DNA of 64,000 nt from Saccharibacillus sp. CPCC 101409 (GTDB lineage: Bacteria; Bacillota; Bacilli; Paenibacillales; Paenibacillaceae): positions 868,001 to 932,000 of the forward strand of contig NZ_JAULSA010000001.1 of NCBI RefSeq assembly GCF_030518235.1, in the 5' to 3' direction. This document shows, in pieces, positions 27,776-37,165 of this stretch (positions within the stretch are counted from its first letter, which is position 1; each line of letters opens with the position of its first letter). Made by a program: the position numbers and the translations under genes. A model generated the notes under the pieces. That model did not search any database. It had not been told where the DNA came from and saw only the letters and a program-made list of their open reading frames with translations.

Positions 27776-27909
27776 AAAAAGAATTCTTGCAGGGCGATGA
27801 TCGAAATCTGAATAAAGTCTTACAGGATGCGGCGGGACCTGCCGGCGGCAAAAAGCGCGGGAATCCGCTGCGGCGAACGAAAGCCCGGCGTCCGCATCCG
27901 GCAAAAAAG

Positions 27910-29379
27910 TTACGCCAGCGGAACGGTGAAACGGAATTCGGTGCCCTGCCCGTGCAGGCTGCGAAAAGAGATGGCGCCGCCGTGGTCTTCGACGATCTGC
28001 TTGCAGATCGACAATCCCAGCCCGCTCCCTTCCACCGGGCCGCCCGAAGCGTTGGCTCCGTCTTCGCCGCGAAAATAGCGCTCGAATACGAACGGCATAT
28101 CCTCGGGCCGGATCCCGCTGCCGCTGTCGGTCAGCGAGATGCGCAGCGCGCCGGGAATCTCCTCGACGGACAGGCCGATCCGGTCGCCCGTCCGGGTATG
28201 CTTGAGCGCGTTGGACAGCAGGTTGGACACCACCTGCTCCAGCCGGACGGCGTCCGCCGTAATCAACGGATTGGGAATTTCCGCCGGGCCTTCGAAGATT
28301 CGCCCGCTCGATTCGACCCGGTGGGCGGCCGAGCGCAGGATCGGATTCAGCACGTCCCGGCTGTAACATTCCCTGGGCTCGACGGAGATTCGGCCCAGCC
28401 CGTTCAGCGCGTGCAGCAGCAGATCGTCGATCAGCTGCCGCATCTTGTCCGTGTGCAGGCGTGCGATTTCCATATACTCTTTCACCCGGTCCATATCGGG
28501 GCAGATGCCGGAATGCACGGCTTCGATATAAGCTTTGACCGTAGCGAGCGGGGTCTTGAGATCGTGCGAAATATTGGAGATCAGTTCTTTTCTGGCTTGT
28601 TCCTGGCGCTCCTGGCCCAGCCGGAGTTCGCGGATCTCCAGTCTGAGCTGGTCGAATACCGCGTACAGCGAGCCGACTTCGTCGGCGCGCCCGTACTCCG
28701 CGCGGCGGGAATAATCGCCGCGCAGCAGCAGTTCCGCGCGGCTGCGCAGATGCTCCAGCGGCTCTGCCACGCGGAGTCTGGAAGTCCGCAGATTCGAGAT
28801 AAGCAGCGCCGCGGCGGCGAACAGGCAGGCGATCAGCAGGGCCAGCAGCAGCGGCGGCAGCCGGCTTGCGGCGGGGAAGAGGGCGGACGTTTGCAGCGTG
28901 AACAGCGCGATGCCCGACTGCGCGCCCGAATCCGAGGCAACCGGAAATGCGATCGTATAAGTCTGCGGCGAAGTTCTGGCGTCGTAAAGGTCGTAATGCA
29001 GCTCGCGCTTGAGATCGAGGCGCTGCTCGCGCCGGTCCGGCGACGTATCGAATACGACCGTCCCGTCGGTCCGGGCGTAGAGCAGCTCGATCCCGGCTTC
29101 GCGGCACAGCCGGAGCAGCCCGGCCGGAATATCCGCTCCGAATTTGGGCTGCGCGTCCGCTTCGGCGTCCGTCCGGCCTGGAGCGCCCGTTTGCTCCAGC
29201 CGCTCCAGTTCATATAGCGCCGGCCCGGTCAGCAGCCGGGCGCGGTTGATGACCGGCCGCTCGGCGGCGTCGGCCGGAGCCGGAATCCGCAGGGCCAGCA
29301 GCAGGCCCAGCAGGGCGGCGGCGGACAGCAGCGCCAGAATCGCCAGCGTTCGGCGGCGCAGGGAAGAGTGCAGGCTCAT
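27910..29379 (-). CDS. Sensor histidine kinase
   Basis: A 489-residue kinase with TM1 about 9-29, an extracytoplasmic domain of ~145 residues, TM2 about 178-200, HAMP, HisKA with His272 in NISHDLKTPLATV, and an ATPase domain with NLLSNALKHT, DSGSGIRPEDM and GSGLGLSICKQ. Its ATG overlaps the response-regulator stop (ATGA), so the two are co-translated. The sizeable outer domain argues against the Bce-type intramembrane-sensing kinases, which have almost no outer loop. It probably controls the ABC/FtsX exporter downstream. Confidence 0.9.
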   Translation of the reverse strand: MSLHSSLRRRTLAILALLSAAALLGLLLALRIPAPADAAERPVINRARLLTGPALYELERLEQTGAPGRTDAEADAQPKFGADIPAGLLRLCREAGIELLYARTDGTVVFDTSPDRREQRLDLKRELHYDLYDARTSPQTYTIAFPVASDSGAQSGIALFTLQTSALFPAASRLPPLLLALLIACLFAAAALLISNLRTSRLRVAEPLEHLRSRAELLLRGDYSRRAEYGRADEVGSLYAVFDQLRLEIRELRLGQERQEQARKELISNISHDLKTPLATVKAYIEAVHSGICPDMDRVKEYMEIARLHTDKMRQLIDDLLLHALNGLGRISVEPRECYSRDVLNPILRSAAHRVESSGRIFEGPAEIPNPLITADAVRLEQVVSNLLSNALKHTRTGDRIGLSVEEIPGALRISLTDSGSGIRPEDMPFVFERYFRGEDGANASGGPVEGSGLGLSICKQIVEDHGGAISFRSLHGQGTEFRFTVPLA

Positions 29380-30104
29380 ACGGCCCGCTCCCGGCCGCCG
29401 TCGAATTTGTAGCCGACGCCCCAGACCGTTTTTAAGTAAAGCGGCCGGGAAGGATCGGTTTCGATCTTTTCGCGAATGCGTCTTATGTATACCGTGATCG
29501 TGCCTTCGTCGCCGGGACTGTCGATTCCCCAGACGGCGTCGAGCAGCCTGGACTTGGTGAACACCTGGCCGGCATGCAGAGCGAGGAAGTGCAGCAGCTC
29601 GAATTCTTTGGCGGACAGCTGCACCTCGCGCACGCCCAGCGAGACCCGGTAAGCCCGCCGGTCGATCTCCAGCTCGCCGAAAGACAGCATCCCCGTTTCC
29701 CGCCCGTCGTCCGCCGCGGACGACGGCGCCTGCATTTCGCTTCGTCGCAGATGCGCGCCGATCCTTGCGGTCAGTTCGCCGAGCGAGAACGGCTTGGTCA
29801 TATAATCGTCGGCCCCGAAGCCGAGCCCGAGAATCTTGTCCGTCTCGCCGCCCCGCGCACTCAAAATAAGAATCGGCACGACCGATTCGGCGCGAATGCG
29901 CCGGCAAAGCTCGATCCCGTCGATATCCGGCAGCGTCAGGTCCAGCACGAGCAGCTTCGGCGACCAGCTGCGCAGCAGCTCCAGCCCGTCCGCGCCGCGG
30001 CCGGCGACGCGGACTTCGTAGCCGGACACCGTCAGAAAGTCCCGCATGATATTCGCCATATCGGCTTCGTCCTCGATGATCAGGATGCGTTTGGCTTCCG
30101 CCAT
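29376..30104 (-). CDS. OmpR-family response regulator
   Basis: A 242-residue regulator: receiver domain with acidic pair near 11-13, phospho-acceptor Asp55 in LLVLDLTLPDIDG and Lys in MTKPFS, then a winged-helix DNA-binding domain ending VWGVGYKFDGG. The ATG at 30104 has GGAGGAG eight bases upstream; longer in-frame starts are not supported. First gene of the RR-HK-ABC-FtsX cluster, all on the minus strand. Confidence 0.92.
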   Translation of the reverse strand: MAEAKRILIIEDEADMANIMRDFLTVSGYEVRVAGRGADGLELLRSWSPKLLVLDLTLPDIDGIELCRRIRAESVVPILILSARGGETDKILGLGFGADDYMTKPFSLGELTARIGAHLRRSEMQAPSSAADDGRETGMLSFGELEIDRRAYRVSLGVREVQLSAKEFELLHFLALHAGQVFTKSRLLDAVWGIDSPGDEGTITVYIRRIREKIETDPSRPLYLKTVWGVGYKFDGGRERAV

Positions 30105-30131
30105 CGTTTCAACTCCTCCGTACATAAATTC

Positions 30132-30217
30132 GGCCGGCGCTGCCGCCGGCCTTCGTTCAGAATTTCGGATATCGCTTGTTTTTTTCACGCCCTAGTTATT
30201 GCGTTTCCGCGATATCC
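30132..30217. other. Two inverted repeats in the gap after the GGDEF gene
   Basis: The 117-bp gap contains a GGCCGGC/GCCGGCC hairpin (30132-30151) and a 9-bp perfect inverted repeat, GGATATCGC (30167-30175) with GCGATATCC (30209-30217). No T run follows either on the minus strand, so terminator function is uncertain; the second could be an operator for the two-component operon. Confidence 0.4.
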
Positions 30218-30221
30218 CGCT

Positions 30222-32063
30222 TCAATTCCACAGCATGCCGTTTTCGGACTGTCCGCTGTCCGTCGAAGCCGGCTCGACCCGGTTGCGTCCGGATTGCTTC
30301 GCCCGGTACAGCGCGCGGTCCACCTGCTGGATCAGTTCTTCTTTGCCGTTGCGGGCATGTAAGCCTCCCGCAAATTCGGCGACGCCGAAGCTGGCGGTGA
30401 TATGGTAATTGGAGGAGCAGGAATCGTGCTCGATCAGCTTGCGCAGCCGTTCGGCCGCCGCGCGGGCTTCCGCAAGCGGCGTCGCCGGCAGCAGAACGGC
30501 GAATTCCTCGCCGCCGAAGCGCGCGACCAGATCGGCGGGACGGCTGAACGTTTGCAGCGTGCCGACCACGTGCTTGAGCACCTGGTCGCCTTCCATATGG
30601 CCCCATGTGTCGTTAAAGCGCTTGAAGTGGTCCACATCGAGCAGGATCAGGCAGAACGGAGCCGATTCGGCCCCGCCCGACCGGTATTCCGCGATCAGCT
30701 TGTCGAGTTCGATATCGAAGAACCGTCGGTTCCACGCGCCGGTCAATCCGTCTTTCATCGCCACAAGCTGCATATCCTGCGAATCCGCGGCGTTCTTGAG
30801 CGAGCCGGAGATCATCCGGGTGATCTTCTCCATGCGCTGAATCATAATCGGCGTGAAATGACCGGCTTCCGCGGAAGCGATATGCAGATAGCCGATATTG
30901 TGGCCTTCCTGGCGCAGCGGCACGTGCAGCGACGAGCGGACGCCTTCTTCGTACCATTTTTCGATCGTGACATACTTGGGCTTTTCTTTGGACCAGTCGT
31001 CGAAGATCAGCGAATACGGATGATGAAAAGCGGCGTAAGCCATCTCCGGCGGCAGGGCCGGGTGCGGCGGATTCATTTCGACCACGCCGCCGGCGATCTG
31101 CGCTTTGGCCGAGAAGCTGCGGTCCCGATTGGACGTGACCAGCATGACCCGGCTCGCTCCGAGCAGCTTTCCGGTACCCGTAACGCTTTCCCGGTAGACC
31201 TCCTGCGGGGTGGAAGCCCGGTTGAGCCGGTCGACGAAGTCGAACATCTCCTCGATCAGCCGTCCGTCCCGGTTCTGCGCGTCCTGCATCATGCGAACGT
31301 GCTCGATCAGGCTGCCGATCTCGTCTTTCCGCTCGTAATCCGGAATCAGCGCCGACGTGCTGCCCGACGTATAATCGGCGACGAACTGTTCGAGCTTGGT
31401 AATCGGCCGGGTGATCGCTTTGAGCCCGCGCTGGGTGAAGTAGATAAACAGCGTTTGCAGCAGCGCGAACACCAGCCCGATCCCGATCAGCGCGCCGGCC
31501 AGATGGCTCAGCAGGATGTTGCGCTGCTTGACCCGCAGATCGTTGAAGATTTTCGACAGCGCTTCTTCTTTGGAGCGAAACGTGTCGAAATCTTGTTTGT
31601 CCGCGCTTAATTCGGCGGACATTTCACCGTCTTGAAGCGCTTTGATCAGCAGTTTGTCGCTGTGCTCCGAGCGCCAGCGGTTGCCGAGTTCGATCAATTC
31701 GTCGGCCTGGGCGGAGTACTGCGGATAATCTTTGAGCAGAGCGAGCAGTTCCGACGACAGCAGATGGAACCGGACGCCGTGCTCTTCGAAATCTTTCAGA
31801 AAGTCGGTGTTGCGCGTCAGCAGGAAGCTGCGCTGGTTGATCTGCTGATCGATCAGCGAGTCGGCCATTTCCCCGATTTTGAAACGGATATCGGCCGCGC
31901 CTTTGACTTTGGAGTAGTCGCTTTTGATCGAATGGTTCAGATACAGCAGACTGCCCAGCATAAAAAGCGTAAATACAATAATGGAAATAAAGCTGACTTT
32001 GATCACGGAAGAGCCTACATAATCTTTACGGCTCCCGAACGGTCTCGGTATGTGGTTCAACAA
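30222..32063 (-). CDS. Diguanylate cyclase with CHASE3, HAMP and GAF domains
   Basis: About 613 residues. TM1 (about 20-42) is followed by a CHASE3-like extracytoplasmic helical domain (about 45-185, with QQINQRSFLLT), TM2 (about 192-214), HAMP, a GAF domain (about 275-425) and a GGDEF domain with the intact active-site motif RFGGEEFAVLLP. It should make cyclic di-GMP. The likely start is TTG 32063, six bases after GGGGAG; a further TTG follows directly. No EAL or HD-GYP partner is nearby. The gene stands alone between the two-component cluster and the deacylase gene. Confidence 0.85.
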   Translation of the reverse strand: MLNHIPRPFGSRKDYVGSSVIKVSFISIIVFTLFMLGSLLYLNHSIKSDYSKVKGAADIRFKIGEMADSLIDQQINQRSFLLTRNTDFLKDFEEHGVRFHLLSSELLALLKDYPQYSAQADELIELGNRWRSEHSDKLLIKALQDGEMSAELSADKQDFDTFRSKEEALSKIFNDLRVKQRNILLSHLAGALIGIGLVFALLQTLFIYFTQRGLKAITRPITKLEQFVADYTSGSTSALIPDYERKDEIGSLIEHVRMMQDAQNRDGRLIEEMFDFVDRLNRASTPQEVYRESVTGTGKLLGASRVMLVTSNRDRSFSAKAQIAGGVVEMNPPHPALPPEMAYAAFHHPYSLIFDDWSKEKPKYVTIEKWYEEGVRSSLHVPLRQEGHNIGYLHIASAEAGHFTPIMIQRMEKITRMISGSLKNAADSQDMQLVAMKDGLTGAWNRRFFDIELDKLIAEYRSGGAESAPFCLILLDVDHFKRFNDTWGHMEGDQVLKHVVGTLQTFSRPADLVARFGGEEFAVLLPATPLAEARAAAERLRKLIEHDSCSSNYHITASFGVAEFAGGLHARNGKEELIQQVDRALYRAKQSGRNRVEPASTDSGQSENGMLWN

Positions 32064-32138
32064 GATACACTCCCCGCGCAATATGCGATGATGTCTATTA
32101 TTTCGGCCCGTGCAGGAGATTTGTTGAGCAAAAAAAGC

Positions 32139-32627
32139 CTATTCGTCTTTGGTCAGCTCCGCAAATTCCGCGCGCGCCGCCGAAACCAGGCCGGACGGGG
32201 GGAGCTTGACCTGCAATCCGACTTTGCCTGCGCTGACCACGATCTGTTCCAACCCTTCGCCGGAGACGTCCGCGAACGTCGGAAAATGTTTTTTCATGCC
32301 GATGGGCGAACAGCCGCCGCGCACGTAACCGGTCCACTTTTGCAGATCTTTCAGCGGCAGCATTTCGATCTTTTTTTCGCCCGCCGCCCGCGCCGCTTTT
32401 TTGAGGTCCAGCTCGCCTGCGACGGGAATCACGAATACATAGCCGTTTGCCCCCGCGTGGGCGACCAGCGTTTTGAATACCGTTTCCGCCGCCTGACCTG
32501 TTTTTTCCGCGACCGCCGTTCCGTGAATCTGTCCGTCTTCGTTATCGTAACTCAGAATGTCGTAGCCGATACCCAGCTCGTCGAGCATGCGCATGGCGTT
32601 GGTTTTGGAGATTTTGGCAGCTGCCAT
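32139..32627 (-). CDS. YbaK/EbsC-type aminoacyl-tRNA deacylase
   Basis: A 162-residue single-domain protein of the YbaK/ProX fold. The family motif GYVRGGCSPIGMKKHFPTF is present near residue 100, along with a conserved Lys in TVFKTLVAH near 52. YbaK-type enzymes hydrolyse mischarged Cys-tRNA(Pro). The ATG follows AAAGGA. Divergent from htpG, sharing a ~185-bp intergenic region that holds the htpG promoter. Confidence 0.9.
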   Translation of the reverse strand: MAAAKISKTNAMRMLDELGIGYDILSYDNEDGQIHGTAVAEKTGQAAETVFKTLVAHAGANGYVFVIPVAGELDLKKAARAAGEKKIEMLPLKDLQKWTGYVRGGCSPIGMKKHFPTFADVSGEGLEQIVVSAGKVGLQVKLPPSGLVSAARAEFAELTKDE

Positions 32628-32712
32628 TTCGATCGTTCCTTTCCTCGCAGTCTTTCTCCATTGTAGCCAAACCTCCCGCTTCCCGCAAAAGGTTCTTGGC
32701 TTCCGCTTCGCC

Positions 32713-32779
32713 TTGACACCGGCCGGCGAACAATGCTATAACAGAAATTGGATTAGCACTCCGGAAGCTTGAGTGCTAA
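32713..32779 (+). promoter_or_regulatory. Promoter with perfect CIRCE element before htpG
   Basis: TTGACA at 32713-32718 and TATAAC at 32737-32742 (18-base spacer) are followed at 32753-32779 by TTAGCACTC-N9-GAGTGCTAA, an exact CIRCE dyad. HrcA binds CIRCE and represses chaperone genes until heat stress. The site lies at the transcription start region, as expected for a repressor. Confidence 0.95.
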
Positions 32780-32813
32780 CAATACGCCGAATCAATCGGA
32801 GGGAGACTCACGC

Positions 32814-34688
32814 ATGGAAAAGAAGCAGTTCCAGGCCGAATCCAAACGCCTGCTCGAAATGATGATCAACTCCATCTATACGCAGAAAGAAATCTTTTTG
32901 CGGGAACTGATCTCCAACTCGAGCGACGCCATCGACAAAATCTATTACCGGGCGCTGACCGACGACTCGCTCACGTTCGACCCGGAAAATTACTACATTA
33001 AATTGTCCGTCGACAAAGGCGCCCGCACGCTGACCCTGACGGATACCGGTATCGGCATGACGCGCGAAGAGCTGGAGAACAACCTGGGCGTGATCGCCAA
33101 GAGCGGCTCGCTCGCGTTCAAGAAAGACAACGAAGCCAAAGACGGCCACGATATTATCGGGCAGTTCGGCGTCGGGTTCTATTCGGCGTTCATGGTCGCG
33201 GACCATGTGTCCGTAACCAGCCGCGCGCTGGGCGAAGAGCAGGCGTACAAATGGGAATCCGACGGCGCCGACGGCTACACGATCGCACCGGCGGAGAAAG
33301 CCCAAGTCGGCACCGAGATCGTCCTGACGATCAAAGGCAACACGGAAGACGACAGCTACGACGAGTTCCTGGAAGAGTACCGCCTGCGTTCGATCGTGAA
33401 GAAGTACTCCGACTTTATCCGCTACCCGATCAAGATGGACGCCAAAGTCCAGGTACCCAAAGAAGGCGCGGAGAACGAGTTTGAAGAAAAGATCGAAGAA
33501 GAACAGGTCAACAGCATGGTGCCGATCTGGCGCAAAAACAAAAGCGAGCTGACGGAAGCGGACTACGAGAATTTTTACACCGAGAAGCACTACGGGTTCG
33601 ACAAGCCGCTGTCCCATCTGCACGTCAACGCCGACGGCGCGGTGGTGTACCGCTCGATCCTGTTTATTCCGGAAACGCCTCCGTTCGATTTCTATTCCCG
33701 CGAGTATGAAAAAGGGCTGGAACTGTACGCAAACGGCGTGCTGATCATGAACAAATGCGCCGATCTGCTGCCGGACTATTTCAGCTTCGTCAAAGGCATG
33801 GTCGATTCCGAAAGCCTGTCGCTGAACATCTCGCGCGAGATGCTCCAGCACGACCGCCAGCTCAAGCTGATCGCGAAGAATATCGAAAGCAAGATCAAAA
33901 GCCAGCTCAAATCGCTGCAAAAAGACGACCGCGAGAAGTACGACAAGTTCTTCGAATCGTTCGGCCGCCAGCTGAAATACGGGGTGTACAGCGATTACGG
34001 CACGCATAAAGACGCGCTGCAGGATCTGCTGATGTTCTACTCCTCGACGGAGAAAAAGCTGGTTACGCTGGACGAATACGTATCGCGCATGCCGGAAGAG
34101 CAGAAGTATATCTACTACGCCGCCGGAGCGTCGCACGCGCGGATCGAGAAGCTGCCGCAGACCGAGATGGTGGCGGACAAAGGCTACGAGATCCTGTACT
34201 TTACCGACGATATCGACGAGTTTGCCGTGAAGATGCTGCTGAGCTACAAGGAAAAAGAATTCCGCTCCGTATCGGCCGGCGATCTGGGCATCGAAGACGG
34301 CGAGCCGGACAAGCAGGACGAAGCGGCTGGCGACAAAGAGCTGTTCGATTATATGACAGAACGCCTCGCCGGCAAAGTATCGAACGTGCGCGCTTCCAAG
34401 CGTCTGCGCTCGCATCCGGTCTGCCTGAGCAGCGACGGCGAAGTTTCGATCGAGATGGAGAAGATCCTCAGCATGATGCCGGACAACCCGAACGTCAAAG
34501 CGGAGAAAGTGCTGGAAGTGAACGTGAATCACGAGGTGTTTGCTTCGCTGAAAGGTTCGCTTGAAGGCGACAAATCGAAGCTCGATCTGTACACGGACCT
34601 GCTGTACAACCAGGCGCTGCTGATCGAAGGGCTGCCGATCGAAGATCCGGTGGAATTTACGAATCAGATGTGCAAGATTATGGTGTGA
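32814..34688 (+). CDS. htpG: Chaperone protein HtpG (Hsp90)
   Basis: A 624-residue Hsp90. The N-terminal GHKL ATPase domain has [21 protein letters not shown] and [13 protein letters not shown]; the middle domain and dimerisation domain follow at typical lengths. The ATG at 32814 has GGAGGGAG upstream; an in-frame TTG at 32769 lies inside the CIRCE element and is rejected. The CIRCE shows HrcA control, unlike B. subtilis htpG, which is outside the HrcA regulon. It is monocistronic. Confidence 0.97.
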   Translation: MEKKQFQAESKRLLEMMINSIYTQKEIFLRELISNSSDAIDKIYYRALTDDSLTFDPENYYIKLSVDKGARTLTLTDTGIGMTREELENNLGVIAKSGSLAFKKDNEAKDGHDIIGQFGVGFYSAFMVADHVSVTSRALGEEQAYKWESDGADGYTIAPAEKAQVGTEIVLTIKGNTEDDSYDEFLEEYRLRSIVKKYSDFIRYPIKMDAKVQVPKEGAENEFEEKIEEEQVNSMVPIWRKNKSELTEADYENFYTEKHYGFDKPLSHLHVNADGAVVYRSILFIPETPPFDFYSREYEKGLELYANGVLIMNKCADLLPDYFSFVKGMVDSESLSLNISREMLQHDRQLKLIAKNIESKIKSQLKSLQKDDREKYDKFFESFGRQLKYGVYSDYGTHKDALQDLLMFYSSTEKKLVTLDEYVSRMPEEQKYIYYAAGASHARIEKLPQTEMVADKGYEILYFTDDIDEFAVKMLLSYKEKEFRSVSAGDLGIEDGEPDKQDEAAGDKELFDYMTERLAGKVSNVRASKRLRSHPVCLSSDGEVSIEMEKILSMMPDNPNVKAEKVLEVNVNHEVFASLKGSLEGDKSKLDLYTDLLYNQALLIEGLPIEDPVEFTNQMCKIMV

Positions 34689-34727
34689 GGTTGGAAAAGA
34701 TCGATCCGCTCCGGAAAAGTTCTGTTA

Positions 34728-34802
34728 CGGTCGCTTGTTGAAACCAGGAAGACTGATTAGATTTTGAGTAGTATCTTCCCGGTTTCAAAGGCGAACGCTA
34801 TC
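34728..34802 (+). repeat. Interspersed hairpin repeat, copy 2
   Basis: This is the second copy of the element at 9770-9845, here in the opposite orientation. The stem arms are 34738-34752 and 34774-34788, with one mismatch; the shared flanks are cggtcgc and aggcgaac-ctatc. Beyond the core, left and right flanks (from 34692 to 34843) show a looser inverted relationship, beginning ggaaaagat on the left and its complement near 34835. It lies in the 287-bp gap after htpG and might also serve as a terminator. Confidence 0.75.
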
Positions 34803-34923
34803 GCTCCTACACAGATCTTTCCCTCCGCTTCTCTATCTTTTCCTTGAGGGGAAGAGGAGAGAAGAGGATAAAAAAAGAAGCAGACTATCGATCTGCTTCT
34901 TTTTGGTATGTACGATTATACAT

Positions 34924-34960
34924 TTGGATAATCCGGCCATACAATCTTATAATTGTGTGG
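34924..34960 (+). promoter_or_regulatory. Promoter and operator of the MocR-type gene
   Basis: TTGGAT at 34924 and TATAAT at 34948 (18-base spacer). The dyad CCATACAAT-N6-ATTGTGTGG at 34937-34960 covers the -10. The same two half-sites recur before azlC at 36374-36397, so the regulator probably binds both. Confidence 0.85.
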
Positions 34961-34975
34961 AGAGGGGGGAGACAG

Positions 34976-36358
34976 ATGCCGGTAAACTCGTTTGAAGATT
35001 ACCCGATGACCTGGAAGCCGGTCTTGAATCGGGCGGACAAGCCGATCTATCGGGCATTGGCGGGGCAGCTGGAACGCGATATTCGGGAAGGACGGCTGCT
35101 GCCGGGGACGAAGCTGCCTCCGCAAAGAGAATTGGCGGATTTTCTCGACGTGAATCTGAGCACGATCTCAAAAGCGTTCAAAGTCGCCGAACTGAAAGGC
35201 CTGCTCAGCGCGACGGTGGGCAGCGGGACCTACGTTTCGTTCGACGCGATCTCGAACGCTTATCTGCTCGAAGAACAAAAGCCCGAATCGCTGATCGAGA
35301 TGGGCGCGATCCTGCCCGATTCCGTCTCGTATCGTCCGCTGCGCGATCTGATGCAATCCATGCTGCAGGAAGACGATTACGCCAAATGGTTCGGATACAG
35401 CCGGCCCGGCGATTCGCTCTGGCAAAAAGACGCCGCCGTCCGGCTGATGAAGCGTGCGGGCGTGCGGACGAGCCGTGAACATATTCTGTTCTCGGCCGGC
35501 GCGCAGAATGCGATTGCTTCGGCGCTTGCGAGCCTTTGCCGCCACGGAGACCGGATCGGCGTGGACCACCACACGTATCCGGGGCTCAAAACGGCCGCCG
35601 CCATGCTGGGCATTCAGCTTGTGCCGATTCGCTCGGAAACGGACGAGATGAGCCCGGAAGCCGTGCTGTACGCGTGCAAAAACGAAAATATCAAAGGATT
35701 GTATCTGATCCCGGACTGCCAGAATCCGATGACATACACAATGAGCCTTGAATCCCGCCGGGCTATCGCCCGGATTGTGCAGGCCCACGATTTGTTTATG
35801 ATCGAAGACGGCACCTATCATTTGATCGGGGAAACGCGGCTGCCGGCGATAGCGGCTTATGCGCCCGAGCACACGATTTATATAGCCGGCTTGTCGAAAG
35901 TGATCGCGCCCGGTCTCCGCCTGGCTTATCTGTCGGTTCCTTTGAAGTTCCTCGACCTGATCCGCAAAGCTCTTTACAATATCAATATTTCCGTATCGCC
36001 GCTGCTCGCGGAACTGACGGCGCGAATCATCGTATCGAATCAATTCGAACAGGTCCTGGCTCTTCATCGGGAAGAAGCCAAAGCCCGCAATCGACTGATC
36101 GACCGTTACCTCGGACGGGAGAACTGCCTGGGCGAACCGGAAGGGATTTTTCGCTGGCTGCGCTTGCCGGAGCGGTATACGGGGGATCGATTCGAACAAA
36201 TCGCCGCCGCACAAGGCGTACAGGTTTACGGCGGCGGGCGCTTTGTAGTCGGCAGCACCGCGCCCGCCAACGCGGTTCGCCTGGCCGTGTGTTCGCCGGA
36301 ATCGAGAGAAAGCCTCGAACAGGGATTGATCGTATTAAAAAAGATGCTGGACGAATAA
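34976..36358 (+). CDS. MocR-type regulator (GntR HTH fused to aminotransferase fold)
   Basis: A 460-residue protein: N-terminal GntR winged helix (about 20-85, with LPPQRELADFLDVNLSTISK) and a fold-type I aminotransferase domain. The PLP-binding Lys is in AGLSKVIAPGLRLAY, and an Asp/Asn/Tyr set appears in LIPDCQNPMTYTMS. MocR regulators sense amino acids or PLP. The ATG follows GAGGGGGGAG. It precedes azlCD and shares its operator with them, so a branched-chain or related amino acid is a plausible signal (inference). Confidence 0.9.
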   Translation: MPVNSFEDYPMTWKPVLNRADKPIYRALAGQLERDIREGRLLPGTKLPPQRELADFLDVNLSTISKAFKVAELKGLLSATVGSGTYVSFDAISNAYLLEEQKPESLIEMGAILPDSVSYRPLRDLMQSMLQEDDYAKWFGYSRPGDSLWQKDAAVRLMKRAGVRTSREHILFSAGAQNAIASALASLCRHGDRIGVDHHTYPGLKTAAAMLGIQLVPIRSETDEMSPEAVLYACKNENIKGLYLIPDCQNPMTYTMSLESRRAIARIVQAHDLFMIEDGTYHLIGETRLPAIAAYAPEHTIYIAGLSKVIAPGLRLAYLSVPLKFLDLIRKALYNINISVSPLLAELTARIIVSNQFEQVLALHREEAKARNRLIDRYLGRENCLGEPEGIFRWLRLPERYTGDRFEQIAAAQGVQVYGGGRFVVGSTAPANAVRLAVCSPESRESLEQGLIVLKKMLDE

Positions 36359-36373
36359 TTTTTATATTGTTTG

Positions 36374-36397
36374 CCATACAATAATTATATTGTGTGG
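36374..36397 (+). promoter_or_regulatory. Second MocR operator, before azlC
   Basis: CCATACAAT-N6-ATTGTGTGG, with both 9-bp half-sites identical to those at 34937-34960 but a different 6-bp centre. It lies 52 bases before the azlC start. Confidence 0.85.
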
Positions 36398-36448
36398 CTT
36401 TTTTGTGTCGTGATACGATGGGTCAAACGAATTTGGAGGATAGCCGAT

Positions 36449-37165
36449 ATGGATCGAACAGCCGAAACGAGAACCGGCGCTTCTTTATGGAAAGAATCTT
36501 TTTATGCGGCGTTTCCCCGCACGCTGCCTATCCTGCCCAGCCTGATCGCGCTTGCCGTTACCTACGGTGTGTTGATGACCGCAAGCGGGTTTGGATGGAT
36601 CTGGACGGTCTTGATGAGCGCAGTCGCGTTTTGCGGTACGGCGCAGTTCGCCGCAATCCCGCTTATGCTCGGCGGCTTTGCTCCCGTACAAGGATTCATA
36701 TTGAGTTTTCTGATTAATTCCAGACATCTTTTTTACGGGATTCCTTTGCTCGACACGTTCAAAAAAGCGGGCAAACTGCGGCCGTTTATGATTTTTGCTT
36801 TAAACGACGAAGCTTTCGCCATTTCCTGTTCCACCGAGCCCGATCCGCGTATTTCGCGCGTTCATTACCATTTCTGGGTGACCATGTTGACGTATACCGG
36901 CTGGGTCGGCGGGACGATGCTTGGGGCGGCGGCGGGACGGTTGATCACGGGAAACGTAGCGGGACTGGATTTTGCCATGACCGCTTTGTTTATCGTGATG
37001 TTCCTGGAGCAAATTCGCAAAAAAGAAAAAATCAAATTTGCCGGGATTGGTCTGTGCTGCTCGATTGTCGCTCTGCTGATCGTCGGCAGCGCGGCCTATA
37101 TGATCCCGGCAATGGCAATAATGGTCGTATGTTTATTGGGAGGGAGGGGACGGAAATGGATTTGA
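36449..37165 (+). CDS. azlC: AzlC-family branched-chain amino acid exporter subunit
   Basis: A 238-residue membrane protein with about six to seven hydrophobic segments and the family stretch FCGTAQFAAIPLML plus FLINSRHLFYGIPLL. AzlC forms the large subunit of an exporter for branched-chain amino acids or analogues. ATG 36449 has GGAGG at a good distance; the longer in-frame start at 36371 lies in the operator. It overlaps azlD by ten bases. Confidence 0.88.
   Translation: MDRTAETRTGASLWKESFYAAFPRTLPILPSLIALAVTYGVLMTASGFGWIWTVLMSAVAFCGTAQFAAIPLMLGGFAPVQGFILSFLINSRHLFYGIPLLDTFKKAGKLRPFMIFALNDEAFAISCSTEPDPRISRVHYHFWVTMLTYTGWVGGTMLGAAAGRLITGNVAGLDFAMTALFIVMFLEQIRKKEKIKFAGIGLCCSIVALLIVGSAAYMIPAMAIMVVCLLGGRGRKWI

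Noticed and set aside
24490-30104. Bce-type peptide-antibiotic detoxification module
   Set aside because: The kinase has a ~145-residue outer domain and the permease has two FtsX domains with two large outer loops, unlike BceS and BceB; a general ABC/FtsX exporter with its two-component system is the safer call.
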